This document shows positions 1-4,840 of a stretch of DNA of 7,983 nt, piece after piece. The stretch spans positions 1-7,983 of the forward strand of contig JAUVVS010000075.1 in NCBI GenBank assembly GCA_030604545.1, read 5' to 3'. This stretch comes from Deltaproteobacteria bacterium (GTDB taxonomy: Bacteria > Desulfobacterota > Desulfobacteria > Desulfobacterales > JAUVVS01). The notes under the pieces are model-generated. The model saw only the letters and a list, made by a program, of their open reading frames with translations. It was not told the origin of the DNA and made no database searches. Position 1 is the stretch's first letter, and each line of letters opens with the position of its first letter. A program made the translations under genes and the position numbers.

Positions 1-1
1 C

Positions 2-172
2 CGCAGGAGCGCACCATCCATGAATCTGTCTCCGGATTTCCAACGCGGCGTGAAGGGAGCAAAACCATACCAACTGTGGATCAAACCTGATAAAAAGCTT
101 TCTTTGCATGATGTTATGAATATTATGCGCGACCATACGCATATAGGCTGGAACTTAAGGGGGAATCTATGA
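2..172 (+). pseudogene. C-terminal-side fragment of a C69-family dipeptidase, truncated
   Basis: The frame is open from the window edge to TGA at 170-172 and gives 56 residues. Its first part (RRSAPSMNLSPDFQ, then PYQLWIKPDKKLSLHDVMN and IMRDH) resembles the segment of peptidase family C69 dipeptidases with the pattern APS-L-P, then KPDKKLSV-DVM, then RDHYEG. Family members continue for well over 100 residues after RDHY. Here the likeness ends after about residue 46 (near position 139) and a stop follows 11 codons later, so the gene is broken at this point. The catalytic N-terminal Cys lies outside the window. The break is followed by repeats that look like an insertion sequence end, which is the likely cause. 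The family call rests on recalled motifs only and is moderately sure. Confidence 0.55.
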
Positions 173-250
173 GAAAACGCAAATCTCCCTTGACTCATTC
201 CGGCCATAGGGTGATATAATGAAACGACAGCGTCGCTTTGCTCTAACTAG

Positions 251-297
251 TGGCCGGATAACTCCGGAATCGGTGGCCGGATTAACTGGAATATGCA
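251..297. mobile_element. Possible IS21-type terminal repeats (element remnant)
   Basis: Two imperfect direct copies of about 20 bp, TGGCCGGATAACTCCGGAAT at 251-270 and TGGCCGGATTAACTGGAAT at 274-292, lie 3 bp apart and are followed by TGCA at 294-297. Multiple short terminal repeats near the ends, with CA as the last bases, are typical of IS21-family elements. The short stretch between the dipeptidase break and these repeats (about 140-250) could be the tail of an element, but no transposase was recognised in it. There is no matching left end in the window, so this would be a remnant or one end of a partly deleted element. Confidence 0.35.
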
Positions 298-1120
298 CAT
301 GAAAACAATACTACAAACCAAGGAGAAAATATCAAAAAAGATGGCGATAGATAAAATTGTATCGCATACTCTCTACGGAGATCATCATCATCAACCACGG
401 CCGAGAAACAAGAACGAAGCTGAGATATTTTTTCGGAAAGTAGGCATAGACCCGCAAGCACTAATCAAGTCAATGCGAGATCCAAGTGAAAACTTACCAT
501 ATTTTGAAAATCTTATTGGTTCGACATGGGAAATATCTGGTGGAAAGGCACAAGTCCTTAACGATGCAGGTGAAGTAGAGACATCCGTTGAAGGCCCTGG
601 TCAGATTTCATTGAACTCATGTCAATCGAATTTTGAGACATCTGTAAAAGCGAGAGACCGGGCAATTCGAAATTCAAGCTATAGATTGCTATATGAATGC
701 CTTACTTTTGGATTCGCAAGTATTGAGGCATATTTTTATTCTTCTGCTGGTCGCTGGAATCGAAAGAATCCAGAAAACCGACTGATTGACAATAAGTCTA
801 ACAAAGTTCCACTAGAAACAAAAATTATTGAATGGATACCAGTTATGAGCGGAGGAAGATCTTTCGATCGAACGAATCGACAATGGAGTGATTTTAAAAC
901 ACTTAAACGAATACGAGATCGTAATGCAATGCACCCAAGCGGTAGTGGGCAAGGTATGACATATAAAAAAATCGCTGATCAGCTAAACTCATTCAGGCAC
1001 GGGATTGCACACTTACTCGTGAACCTTCACTTATTATTGAATACTGCTGTTCCAGCAGTCATACTTAACGCTATTTACCATCCCGACGGTGAAGTAGTGA
1101 GTGTAGAAGATTTAAGCTAA
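293..1120 (+). CDS. Hypothetical protein with HEPN-like RxxxxxH motif
   Basis: This 275-residue frame matches no family I recognise. The only suggestive signal is RIRDRNAMHPS at residues 206-216: an Arg followed by a polar residue and then His (R208, D209, H214) fits the Rx4-6H pattern of HEPN RNases, within a mostly helical C-terminal half (residues 125-255). HEPN proteins commonly act as RNA-cutting toxins or defence effectors, so that role is possible here. The start is uncertain. ATG at 293 overlaps the presumed insertion sequence end and has no ribosome binding site. ATG at 299 (residue 3) and ATG at 341 (residue 17, with AAGGAG about 15 nt upstream) are alternatives, and the N-terminus may have been replaced. 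The TAA stop (1118-1120) lies inside the outer core of attC1, although the gene runs against the cassette direction. It could be chromosomal sequence after the last cassette, or an inverted cassette gene. Confidence 0.6.
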   Translation: MHMKTILQTKEKISKKMAIDKIVSHTLYGDHHHQPRPRNKNEAEIFFRKVGIDPQALIKSMRDPSENLPYFENLIGSTWEISGGKAQVLNDAGEVETSVEGPGQISLNSCQSNFETSVKARDRAIRNSSYRLLYECLTFGFASIEAYFYSSAGRWNRKNPENRLIDNKSNKVPLETKIIEWIPVMSGGRSFDRTNRQWSDFKTLKRIRDRNAMHPSGSGQGMTYKKIADQLNSFRHGIAHLLVNLHLLLNTAVPAVILNAIYHPDGEVVSVEDLS

Positions 1121-1192
1121 CGCTTGAGCTCAGCGGTTGGGGCACGCGCCATTTCGGCGCGGGTCACAATCCGCTGTAGCGAATTGTTATCG
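1115..1192 (-). other. attC: attC recombination site 1 of integron cassette array
   Basis: The outer cores are AGCTAAC (1115-1121) and GTTATCG (1186-1192). The inner arms GCTTGAGCTCAGCGG (1122-1136) and CCGCTGTAGCGAATT (1171-1185) pair with offset unpaired bases, as in known attC sites. The loop contains a smaller perfect stem, CGCGCC with GGCGCG. The arm carrying GCTTGAG matches the L' side of classical sites such as that of aadA1, and the arm reading AATTCG on the minus strand matches the L'' side. The site therefore belongs to a minus-strand cassette whose gene lies at higher coordinates. At 78 bp it is within the usual attC size range. It shares the 11 bases GCTTGAGCTCA with attC3. Confidence 0.85.
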
Positions 1193-1199
1193 GTTTTTT

Positions 1200-1517
1200 T
1201 TAAAAATGACTACATGCATCTAAATCAACCTCTATAGGCCACATTTTATATTCATAGCCGGGGCAACCTGTTACGGTTTTAGTTGATTTCACACTTTTTA
1301 TTAAATCTTTTATTTCTTTATTATCGTGGACTTTGTTTTTGACCTCAGGGGAAGGGTATATAATTATAGCTAACCACGCATCAAGGGGAAGAAAGTATTC
1401 AGGTTTCTTTCCTTGTATATTATTGTAAAAATCTAATAGTTCCTTGTCTGTTGTCTCCTTAGGGTAGGTAGAAAAGGGGACGGGCCATGCTAAATTATAG
1501 ATATCATGAAAGATGCT
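1200..1517 (-). pseudogene. Open frame of 105 codons lacking a start codon, cassette gene remnant
   Basis: On the minus strand the frame is open from just after TGA (1518-1520) to TAA (1200-1202), which lies 8 bp before the attC1 core, the usual place for a cassette gene to end. The translation looks like real protein, with IFHDIYNLAWPVPFSTYPKE near the start and TVTGCPGYEYKMWPIEVDLD near the end, and ordinary codon use. There is no ATG, GTG or TTG before residue 70, so the 5' part has been lost or cut off by rearrangement. The upstream sequence (1521-1915) is occupied by unrelated material, including a plus-strand membrane protein fragment. I do not recognise the family. Confidence 0.5.
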
Positions 1518-1669
1518 TCAGAATATGGGCTGATTTTTAGTCTTAAAGCTCCTTTTTGGGCACCAAAGCAGGCTCATCACGATAATCCGTACTTTTAGCC
1601 GAAAACTGCAAAGACTCCAAAAATGCCATCTGATGATTTGCTTAAACGCACACTAAGGTCTGGGATTGG

Positions 1670-1924
1670 TTGCTGAGTCACCCTGGCTGGTTTATTGCAA
1701 TTATATTTGTGCTGAGTTTTCTGGTCATAATTTCGATAATCATTGCTGAACTTTTAACTTGCTGTGTCGGTATTCTGTTGTTGATCATCCCCTATATAGG
1801 AACCGTTGTAACCTTGCCATTCTGGTGTACTTTTAGAGCTTTCAGCCTGGAATACTTTGCGCAATTTGGCCCAGATTATAATGTATTCCCTCCGGCTGAA
1901 GAATCACCTGCATTCTCATTGTGA
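1670..1924 (+). pseudogene. C-terminal fragment of a multi-pass membrane protein
   Basis: The 84-residue frame has two hydrophobic segments, about residues 7-28 and 31-52, the second reading CCVGILLLIIPYIGTVVTLP. It is followed by FRAFSLEYFAQFGPDYNVFP and a short Pro/Glu-rich tail. This looks like the conserved C-terminal end of larger bacterial membrane proteins with a final IPYIGT helix pair, rather than a complete small protein. The only start is TTG at 1670 with no ribosome binding site, and the frame extends back to a stop at 1643-1645. A possible continuation in another frame (about 1590-1670) would require a frameshift. It lies against the cassette direction inside a cassette flanked by attC1 and attC2, so it is probably inserted or rearranged DNA. 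Confidence 0.4.
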
Positions 1925-2029
1925 AGTCTCTGAAAATTGACATCCAGGCTCATATTCCACTCTTTCCTCAGCTGCCATGCTGAGCTGAGCTTGTGGGGGA
2001 GGGGGACTCTCTGCCTCTTCTTCTGTCAT
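1916..2029 (-). CDS. Small acidic ORF at the start of cassette 3
   Basis: This 37-codon frame begins with ATG at 2027-2029, 6 nt after a good Shine-Dalgarno sequence (AGGAG at 2036-2040), just inside the cassette that starts at the attC2 core (2055). The protein starts MTEEEAESPPPPQAQLSMAA and is acidic and Pro-rich. It has no recognisable domain. The start signal is what one expects for a cassette gene, but the short length and the different frame of the downstream fragment (1200-1517) suggest it may be the surviving N-terminus of a gene cut by a rearrangement. Its 3' end overlaps the last codons of the plus-strand membrane protein fragment. Confidence 0.4.
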   Translation of the reverse strand: MTEEEAESPPPPQAQLSMAAEERVEYEPGCQFSETSQ

Positions 2030-2054
2030 TTATAACTCCTAAATTATTATTGCG

Positions 2055-2184
2055 GTATAACGGACCAGCATCATCCGCTGCGCGGGTGCGGCGTGAGCGC
2101 CTTCGCTACAAGGCTAACCACAATGCGCGTGGAACCGTCGATTTGCGGCGCGATTAGCGCAGTCGGGTGCATGCGGGGTTAGCC
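2055..2184 (-). other. attC: attC recombination site 2 (long, with an internal core copy)
   Basis: The outer cores are GTATAAC (2055-2061) and GTTAGCC (2178-2184). The arms GACCAGCATCATCCGCTGCGC (2063-2083) and the complement of 2157-2177 align well: both contain GCAT, then CA, CCG and CTGCGC, with offset extra bases of the type that set attC polarity. The site is 130 bp, at the long end like Vibrio VCR repeats. A second core, GGCTAAC, occurs at 2112-2118, so a shorter 73-bp site (2112-2184) with exactly matching outer cores can also be drawn, though its inner arms pair less well. The R'' core begins 13 bp after the stop of the EVE-nuclease gene, which places that gene in the cassette ending here. 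Confidence 0.75.
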
Positions 2185-2196
2185 GCGCTTCCTCAA

Positions 2197-3237
2197 TCAC
2201 ACCAAACTTGGTTGTAGCATTACTAAAGTGTCAACCAAGTTAGTGCCTTTGGGTAAAACATACTTCTTCTGAAGACTTGAGGCGCTAATATAACCAATGG
2301 GGTTAGGATTCCACCTATCGCCCGATTTGCCGTACACAAATAGATTGGCTCCATCTGTTGTCAGGATGTATCTGGTGTTCTTGAGTTTCAAGTTGTTAAC
2401 GTAACCCTGGGGTTGTTCCAACACCTCACTTAAAGCTCTTCCCAAACCTTTGGCTTCAAGTACCATCACACAGTTGTCCTCTGTTGTTGGCGTATTCTTG
2501 AAAAATGCAACATCCACTCTGTTCCACTCAACTGCCATTTGTTGATGTGACCATCCCAAGCCAAGGAACAGAGGCAATATGATGTGTGAAACGACCTCAT
2601 TTTCTGAGGGACTGCGTCCGCAGTGTTCTGACCAGTACCAAGAACATAACCTACCTGCTTGCTGTAGAGCTTTCAGTATATCATCAATGTTCTTGTTGCT
2701 AATTCCTGCTCGGAATAGTTCAACCCCCAGTGTTTCTTCTGTGTATGTAGAAACATCTATGCTCGGCATCTCTTTGAGGGGGCGGTCAAAATGTGAGTTG
2801 TTTATGGCATGAATCATTTCTACAATGTGTCTCTCATGCACTTGGGTAAATGATGGCTTTTGTTTAGCGCGATGAAAGATGTTTGCTAAATCCCCCAAAC
2901 CGTATTGCTCCGCCCAAATTACTCGCCTGCAATGGCATAGGTCCCAGCCGTAGACGCACCTAAAAGCTTCAACGAAAGAATACAGAGGATCATCTTGTGG
3001 AATCTGACCAATCCCAATAACGTCATGAGCAAACCGCATGATTACACGGTCACCAGGTTTAGGCTTGTGAGCGAAATTATGCACTTGACTTCCTGCTGAG
3101 TTGGGAACCCCATCGGCGTAGTTGTTTTCAAGTGCATTGCCACGGTCGCTTGGCCCTAGAATCATTATGTCGTGGTCCAAAAACAACTCACGATAGTCTC
3201 GCCCTGGCTCTCCAGTTGCAATTTGCCAAACCTTCAT
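2197..3237 (-). CDS. EVE-like / HsdR-N-like PD-(D/E)XK nuclease, putative restriction protein
   Basis: This 346-residue protein has two parts. Residues 1-110 (MKVWQIATGEPGRDY, then KPGDRVIMRF and IGIGQI) resemble the EVE/PUA-like fold, a reader of modified bases often found in modification-dependent restriction proteins. Residues 205-315 resemble the N-terminal nuclease domain of type I HsdR: E214, then D242 in RVDVAFF, E261 and K263 in LEAKG, and Q275 with Y279 in EQPQGYV. These match the E, D, ExK and QxxxY motifs of PD-(D/E)XK nucleases, so the active site looks intact. No helicase or methylase domain is present. The start has AGAAGG 8 nt upstream and lies about 30 bp inside its cassette, between attC3 and attC2. 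It is a single-gene cassette, probably a stand-alone type IV-like restriction factor. The nuclease assignment is firmer than the EVE assignment. Confidence 0.75.
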   Translation of the reverse strand: MKVWQIATGEPGRDYRELFLDHDIMILGPSDRGNALENNYADGVPNSAGSQVHNFAHKPKPGDRVIMRFAHDVIGIGQIPQDDPLYSFVEAFRCVYGWDLCHCRRVIWAEQYGLGDLANIFHRAKQKPSFTQVHERHIVEMIHAINNSHFDRPLKEMPSIDVSTYTEETLGVELFRAGISNKNIDDILKALQQAGRLCSWYWSEHCGRSPSENEVVSHIILPLFLGLGWSHQQMAVEWNRVDVAFFKNTPTTEDNCVMVLEAKGLGRALSEVLEQPQGYVNNLKLKNTRYILTTDGANLFVYGKSGDRWNPNPIGYISASSLQKKYVLPKGTNLVDTLVMLQPSLV

Positions 3238-3268
3238 AGTTTAAACCTTCTCACTTGGGGCGTTACGA

Positions 3269-3335
3269 GGCTAACGCTTGAGCTCACTGGTTTTTACGGA
3301 GCGGAGTAAAAATCCAGTGCAGCGATTTGTTAGCC
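3269..3335 (-). other. attC: attC recombination site 3
   Basis: The outer cores GGCTAAC (3269-3275) and GTTAGCC (3329-3335) are perfect inverses. The arms GCTTGAGCTCACTGG (3276-3290) and CCAGTGCAGCGATTT (3314-3328) pair over CACTGG with an offset unpaired section beyond it. The central loop holds a perfect 7-bp stem, TTTTTAC with GTAAAAA, around an 8-base tip. The GCTTGAG arm shows the canonical L' side, so the site reads on the minus strand. The TAA stop of the TIR-RipA gene (3330-3332) is formed by the R'' core itself, a common feature of integron cassettes. Length is 67 bp. Confidence 0.92.
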
Positions 3336-4133
3336 CCATATTTGCCAACCCATGGCAATTAATGTTAGGGCAACTATCAATAAACCGAAATAAAGAGGCA
3401 CATTCTTTTCTGTGGAAGTAAACGATTTATATTTCTTGGGCCTCATTCCTTTCCCAAGTGCTACCCATTCAGCAGAGTATATTTGTGCCCCCAGCTCTTT
3501 TTCTAAGCGCAGAATGACATCGAATTTTGCCTTATTGAGTTTTCCGTAATTATCGATGAGATTCCGCCAAGAATTACATAGAAGCAGACCAACCACAGAA
3601 AAACCGTACAGTATTCCAAATGACCCACTATTGATTGCACCCGTCTTTACCAAAAGGCCAGCGATAGCAAGGAGACTACCAATTACTGTAATAAAAAAGG
3701 CATTCGTCTTTTGTCTTCTTTGAATCAAACTTTCTGATGATTCCAACATCAGTTTGTATAGCTCAAAATTATCTTTGCTATCTGAAGAAAAACAGGACTC
3801 AAATTCGTCGTTCAAATCGTAAAGTGACTTTAATCTATCGGATAAAACAGCATCATCAACGTTTGTGCATATATTGATTAGTTCCTTTCCAGCCTCTTTT
3901 GCCTTTTCAATTTCCCATTTAGCATTATCTGATTCTTCACATGACTCCCTATTAAAAACGATAACAGCCTCAGCTTCATCTATGGCGTTCAGTGCACTTT
4001 CTTTCCATTGTTCGCCTCCGGAACTATCCAACAATATAGGTTGCAATTCTAAAGATAATTTCTTTGCAAGCTGCTTCAGTTTTATCTTGGAAGTGTTTCT
4101 GTCTTTGAATCTATGTATGACAAAAATTTTCAT
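3330..4133 (-). CDS. TIR-like domain fused to RipA-type membrane region, putative defence effector
   Basis: The 267-residue protein has an N-terminal TIR-like domain (residues 1-90; MKIFVIHRFKD, GGEQWKESALNAI, AVIVFNRESC, then SDNAKWEIEKAKEAGK with E74 at the place of a TIR catalytic Glu). The C-terminal half starts with an amphipathic stretch and RRQKTNAFF (139-147). Predicted membrane helices lie at about 148-163, 171-187 and 246-265, separated by a soluble section with SWRNLIDNYGKLNKAKF and AEW. This layout matches proteins annotated as the RipA family of octameric membrane proteins, some of which act in phage defence. The start follows the TIR gene stop by 50 bp with no attC between them, so both sit in one cassette. 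The ribosome binding site is weak (GGAG about 13 nt upstream), suggesting translational dependence on the first gene. I infer a membrane-acting effector or sensor. Confidence 0.72.
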   Translation of the reverse strand: MKIFVIHRFKDRNTSKIKLKQLAKKLSLELQPILLDSSGGEQWKESALNAIDEAEAVIVFNRESCEESDNAKWEIEKAKEAGKELINICTNVDDAVLSDRLKSLYDLNDEFESCFSSDSKDNFELYKLMLESSESLIQRRQKTNAFFITVIGSLLAIAGLLVKTGAINSGSFGILYGFSVVGLLLCNSWRNLIDNYGKLNKAKFDVILRLEKELGAQIYSAEWVALGKGMRPKKYKSFTSTEKNVPLYFGLLIVALTLIAMGWQIWG

Positions 4134-4165
4134 ATTAGATGATACGCTCCACCACTCAACAAATT

Positions 4166-4195
4166 ACAGTGAGTCACAGTGAGTCACAGTGAGTC
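4166..4195. repeat. Three tandem copies of a 10-bp unit
   Basis: ACAGTGAGTC occurs three times without gaps at 4166-4175, 4176-4185 and 4186-4195. The repeats cover the last codons and the TGA stop (4184-4186) of the TIR gene and run into the gap before the TIR-RipA gene. Because each unit recreates the same Asp-Ser-Leu-stop sequence, slippage would leave the TIR protein end unchanged and alter only the spacing to the downstream gene by 10 bp steps. Confidence 0.9.
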
Positions 4196-4564
4196 GATCC
4201 AGTTTTTTATATTATTCCATGTCCAGTTAACAATTCTCACGCCATCTAATTCGGATGGTAATCTACTTGACTTATCATCAGAATAGCCCCAGATGCCACG
4301 ACGAGGAATTCCCTCGTCTTTTGCACATTTAACTTCCCACAACTGACCGTCTGCATTCTTGGTGTTCTTTGTCACAATTATCAAAACACCATCACACCCC
4401 TTAATTTTCCGTCTGCAATTTGTTTTCCAAGCAGAATCCCACGGTTTTTTCACTGACATATCGACGAATTCAAAAGGGGACTTCTCGTTTTTAGCTTGCC
4501 CCACCAAGAAATCTCGCAAAGTCTTATCCTCTATCGCAAAACTGATAAATATTCTCTTAGCCAT
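4184..4564 (-). CDS. ThsB-like TIR domain protein (MTH538/DUF1863 type)
   Basis: The 126-residue protein is one compact TIR-like domain. The first strand is KRIFISFAIEDK (residues 3-14), followed by FVDMSVKKPWDSAW (33-46), a third strand GVLIIVTKNT (59-68) and LWEVKCAKDEGIP (75-87), where E77 occupies the usual NADase glutamate position. The order and wording fit the MTH538 TIR-like family, which includes ThsB of Thoeris, where infection triggers production of a cyclic ADP-ribose-type signal. The start has a near-perfect Shine-Dalgarno (AAAGGAGG, 4571-4578) 6 nt before ATG, and lies 24 bp inside the cassette boundary. No ThsA-type effector is present; the next gene in the same cassette is the TIR-RipA fusion. 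A role as sensor or signal maker for that protein is inference. It could alternatively be a non-catalytic scaffold. Confidence 0.78.
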   Translation of the reverse strand: MAKRIFISFAIEDKTLRDFLVGQAKNEKSPFEFVDMSVKKPWDSAWKTNCRRKIKGCDGVLIIVTKNTKNADGQLWEVKCAKDEGIPRRGIWGYSDDKSSRLPSELDGVRIVNWTWNNIKNWIDSL

Positions 4565-4570
4565 GTTTTG

Positions 4571-4578
4571 CCTCCTTT
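4571..4578 (-). promoter_or_regulatory. Strong Shine-Dalgarno of the TIR gene
   Basis: The minus strand reads AAAGGAGG, then 6 nt, then ATG at 4562-4564. It is the strongest ribosome binding site in the cassette region and fixes the TIR start. Confidence 0.85.
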
Positions 4579-4587
4579 AGTATTTTG

Positions 4588-4657
4588 GGCTAACATATAT
4601 TATACAGCCAATTTACCTGTGCAAATACGGCGTTTATGGCTTCCTATTGCGTTATCA
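4588..4657 (-). other. attC- or attI-like site at the right edge of the cassette array
   Basis: The cores are GGCTAAC (4588-4594) and GTTATCA (4651-4657). Between them AGCCA (4606-4610) pairs with TGGCT (4637-4641), but the outer arms are AT-rich and pair poorly compared with the other sites. The GTTAGCC core read on the minus strand is directly followed by the TIR gene leader, as a cassette start should be. The weak symmetry leaves three readings: a degraded attC, an attI of an integron whose integrase was lost, or a secondary insertion site. Confidence 0.5.
4599..4624 (-). promoter_or_regulatory. Candidate promoter for the TIR cassette inside the recombination site
   Basis: On the minus strand a consensus -10 TATAAT (4599-4604) is preceded by TTGCAC (4619-4624) at a short 14-nt spacing. 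Transcription would start shortly before the TIR gene leader. The -10 is perfect, but the spacing is below optimum and the region is AT-rich, so this is only a candidate. Confidence 0.35.
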
Positions 4658-4730
4658 TATTTGAGCAAAGCAGGGAATAACGTATTGAATATAAAGGGTT
4701 TTATCTTGACCATCATCATTTCACCGTAGG

Positions 4731-4760
4731 TGTTCTGCAGCAGATTTCGCTGCCTAAACA
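4731..4760. terminator. Weak inverted repeat downstream of the esterase operon
   Basis: GCAGC (4737-4741) pairs with GCTGC (4749-4753) across a 7-base loop, flanked by TGTT and AACA. It lies 80 bp after the end of the esterase gene and before the cassette array. There is no T-run on the minus strand after it, so intrinsic termination is doubtful. The rest of 4658-4840 shows no gene or other signal. Confidence 0.2.
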
Positions 4761-4840
4761 GATATTATCATAACTTATTGTAATAACTCAAGAAATATTT
4801 AAGGGGGATCTTCTCATGGGTGACCCTATTTACAGGCGGA

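Noticed and set aside
140..250. Tail of an IS21 IstB protein (THIGWNLRG and a frameshifted continuation)
   Set aside because: The match is too short, needs a frameshift, and overlaps the end of the dipeptidase frame; it was kept only as context for the repeats.
1967..1984. Hairpin CTCAGC / GCTGAG considered as a terminator
   Set aside because: The stem is only 6 bp, no T-run follows on either strand, and it lies within the small acidic ORF.
2579..2812. Plus-strand open frame within the EVE-nuclease gene
   Set aside because: It is antisense to a gene with recognisable nuclease motifs, has no ribosome binding site, and its composition looks like the complement of coding sequence.
3865..4182. 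Plus-strand open frame of 105 codons
   Set aside because: It is antisense to the TIR domain part of the TIR-RipA gene; the Ser- and Phe-rich product is typical of a shadow frame.
4166..4195. Tandem repeats considered as a CRISPR or iteron array
   Set aside because: The units are only 10 bp with no spacers, and no replication or Cas gene is near.
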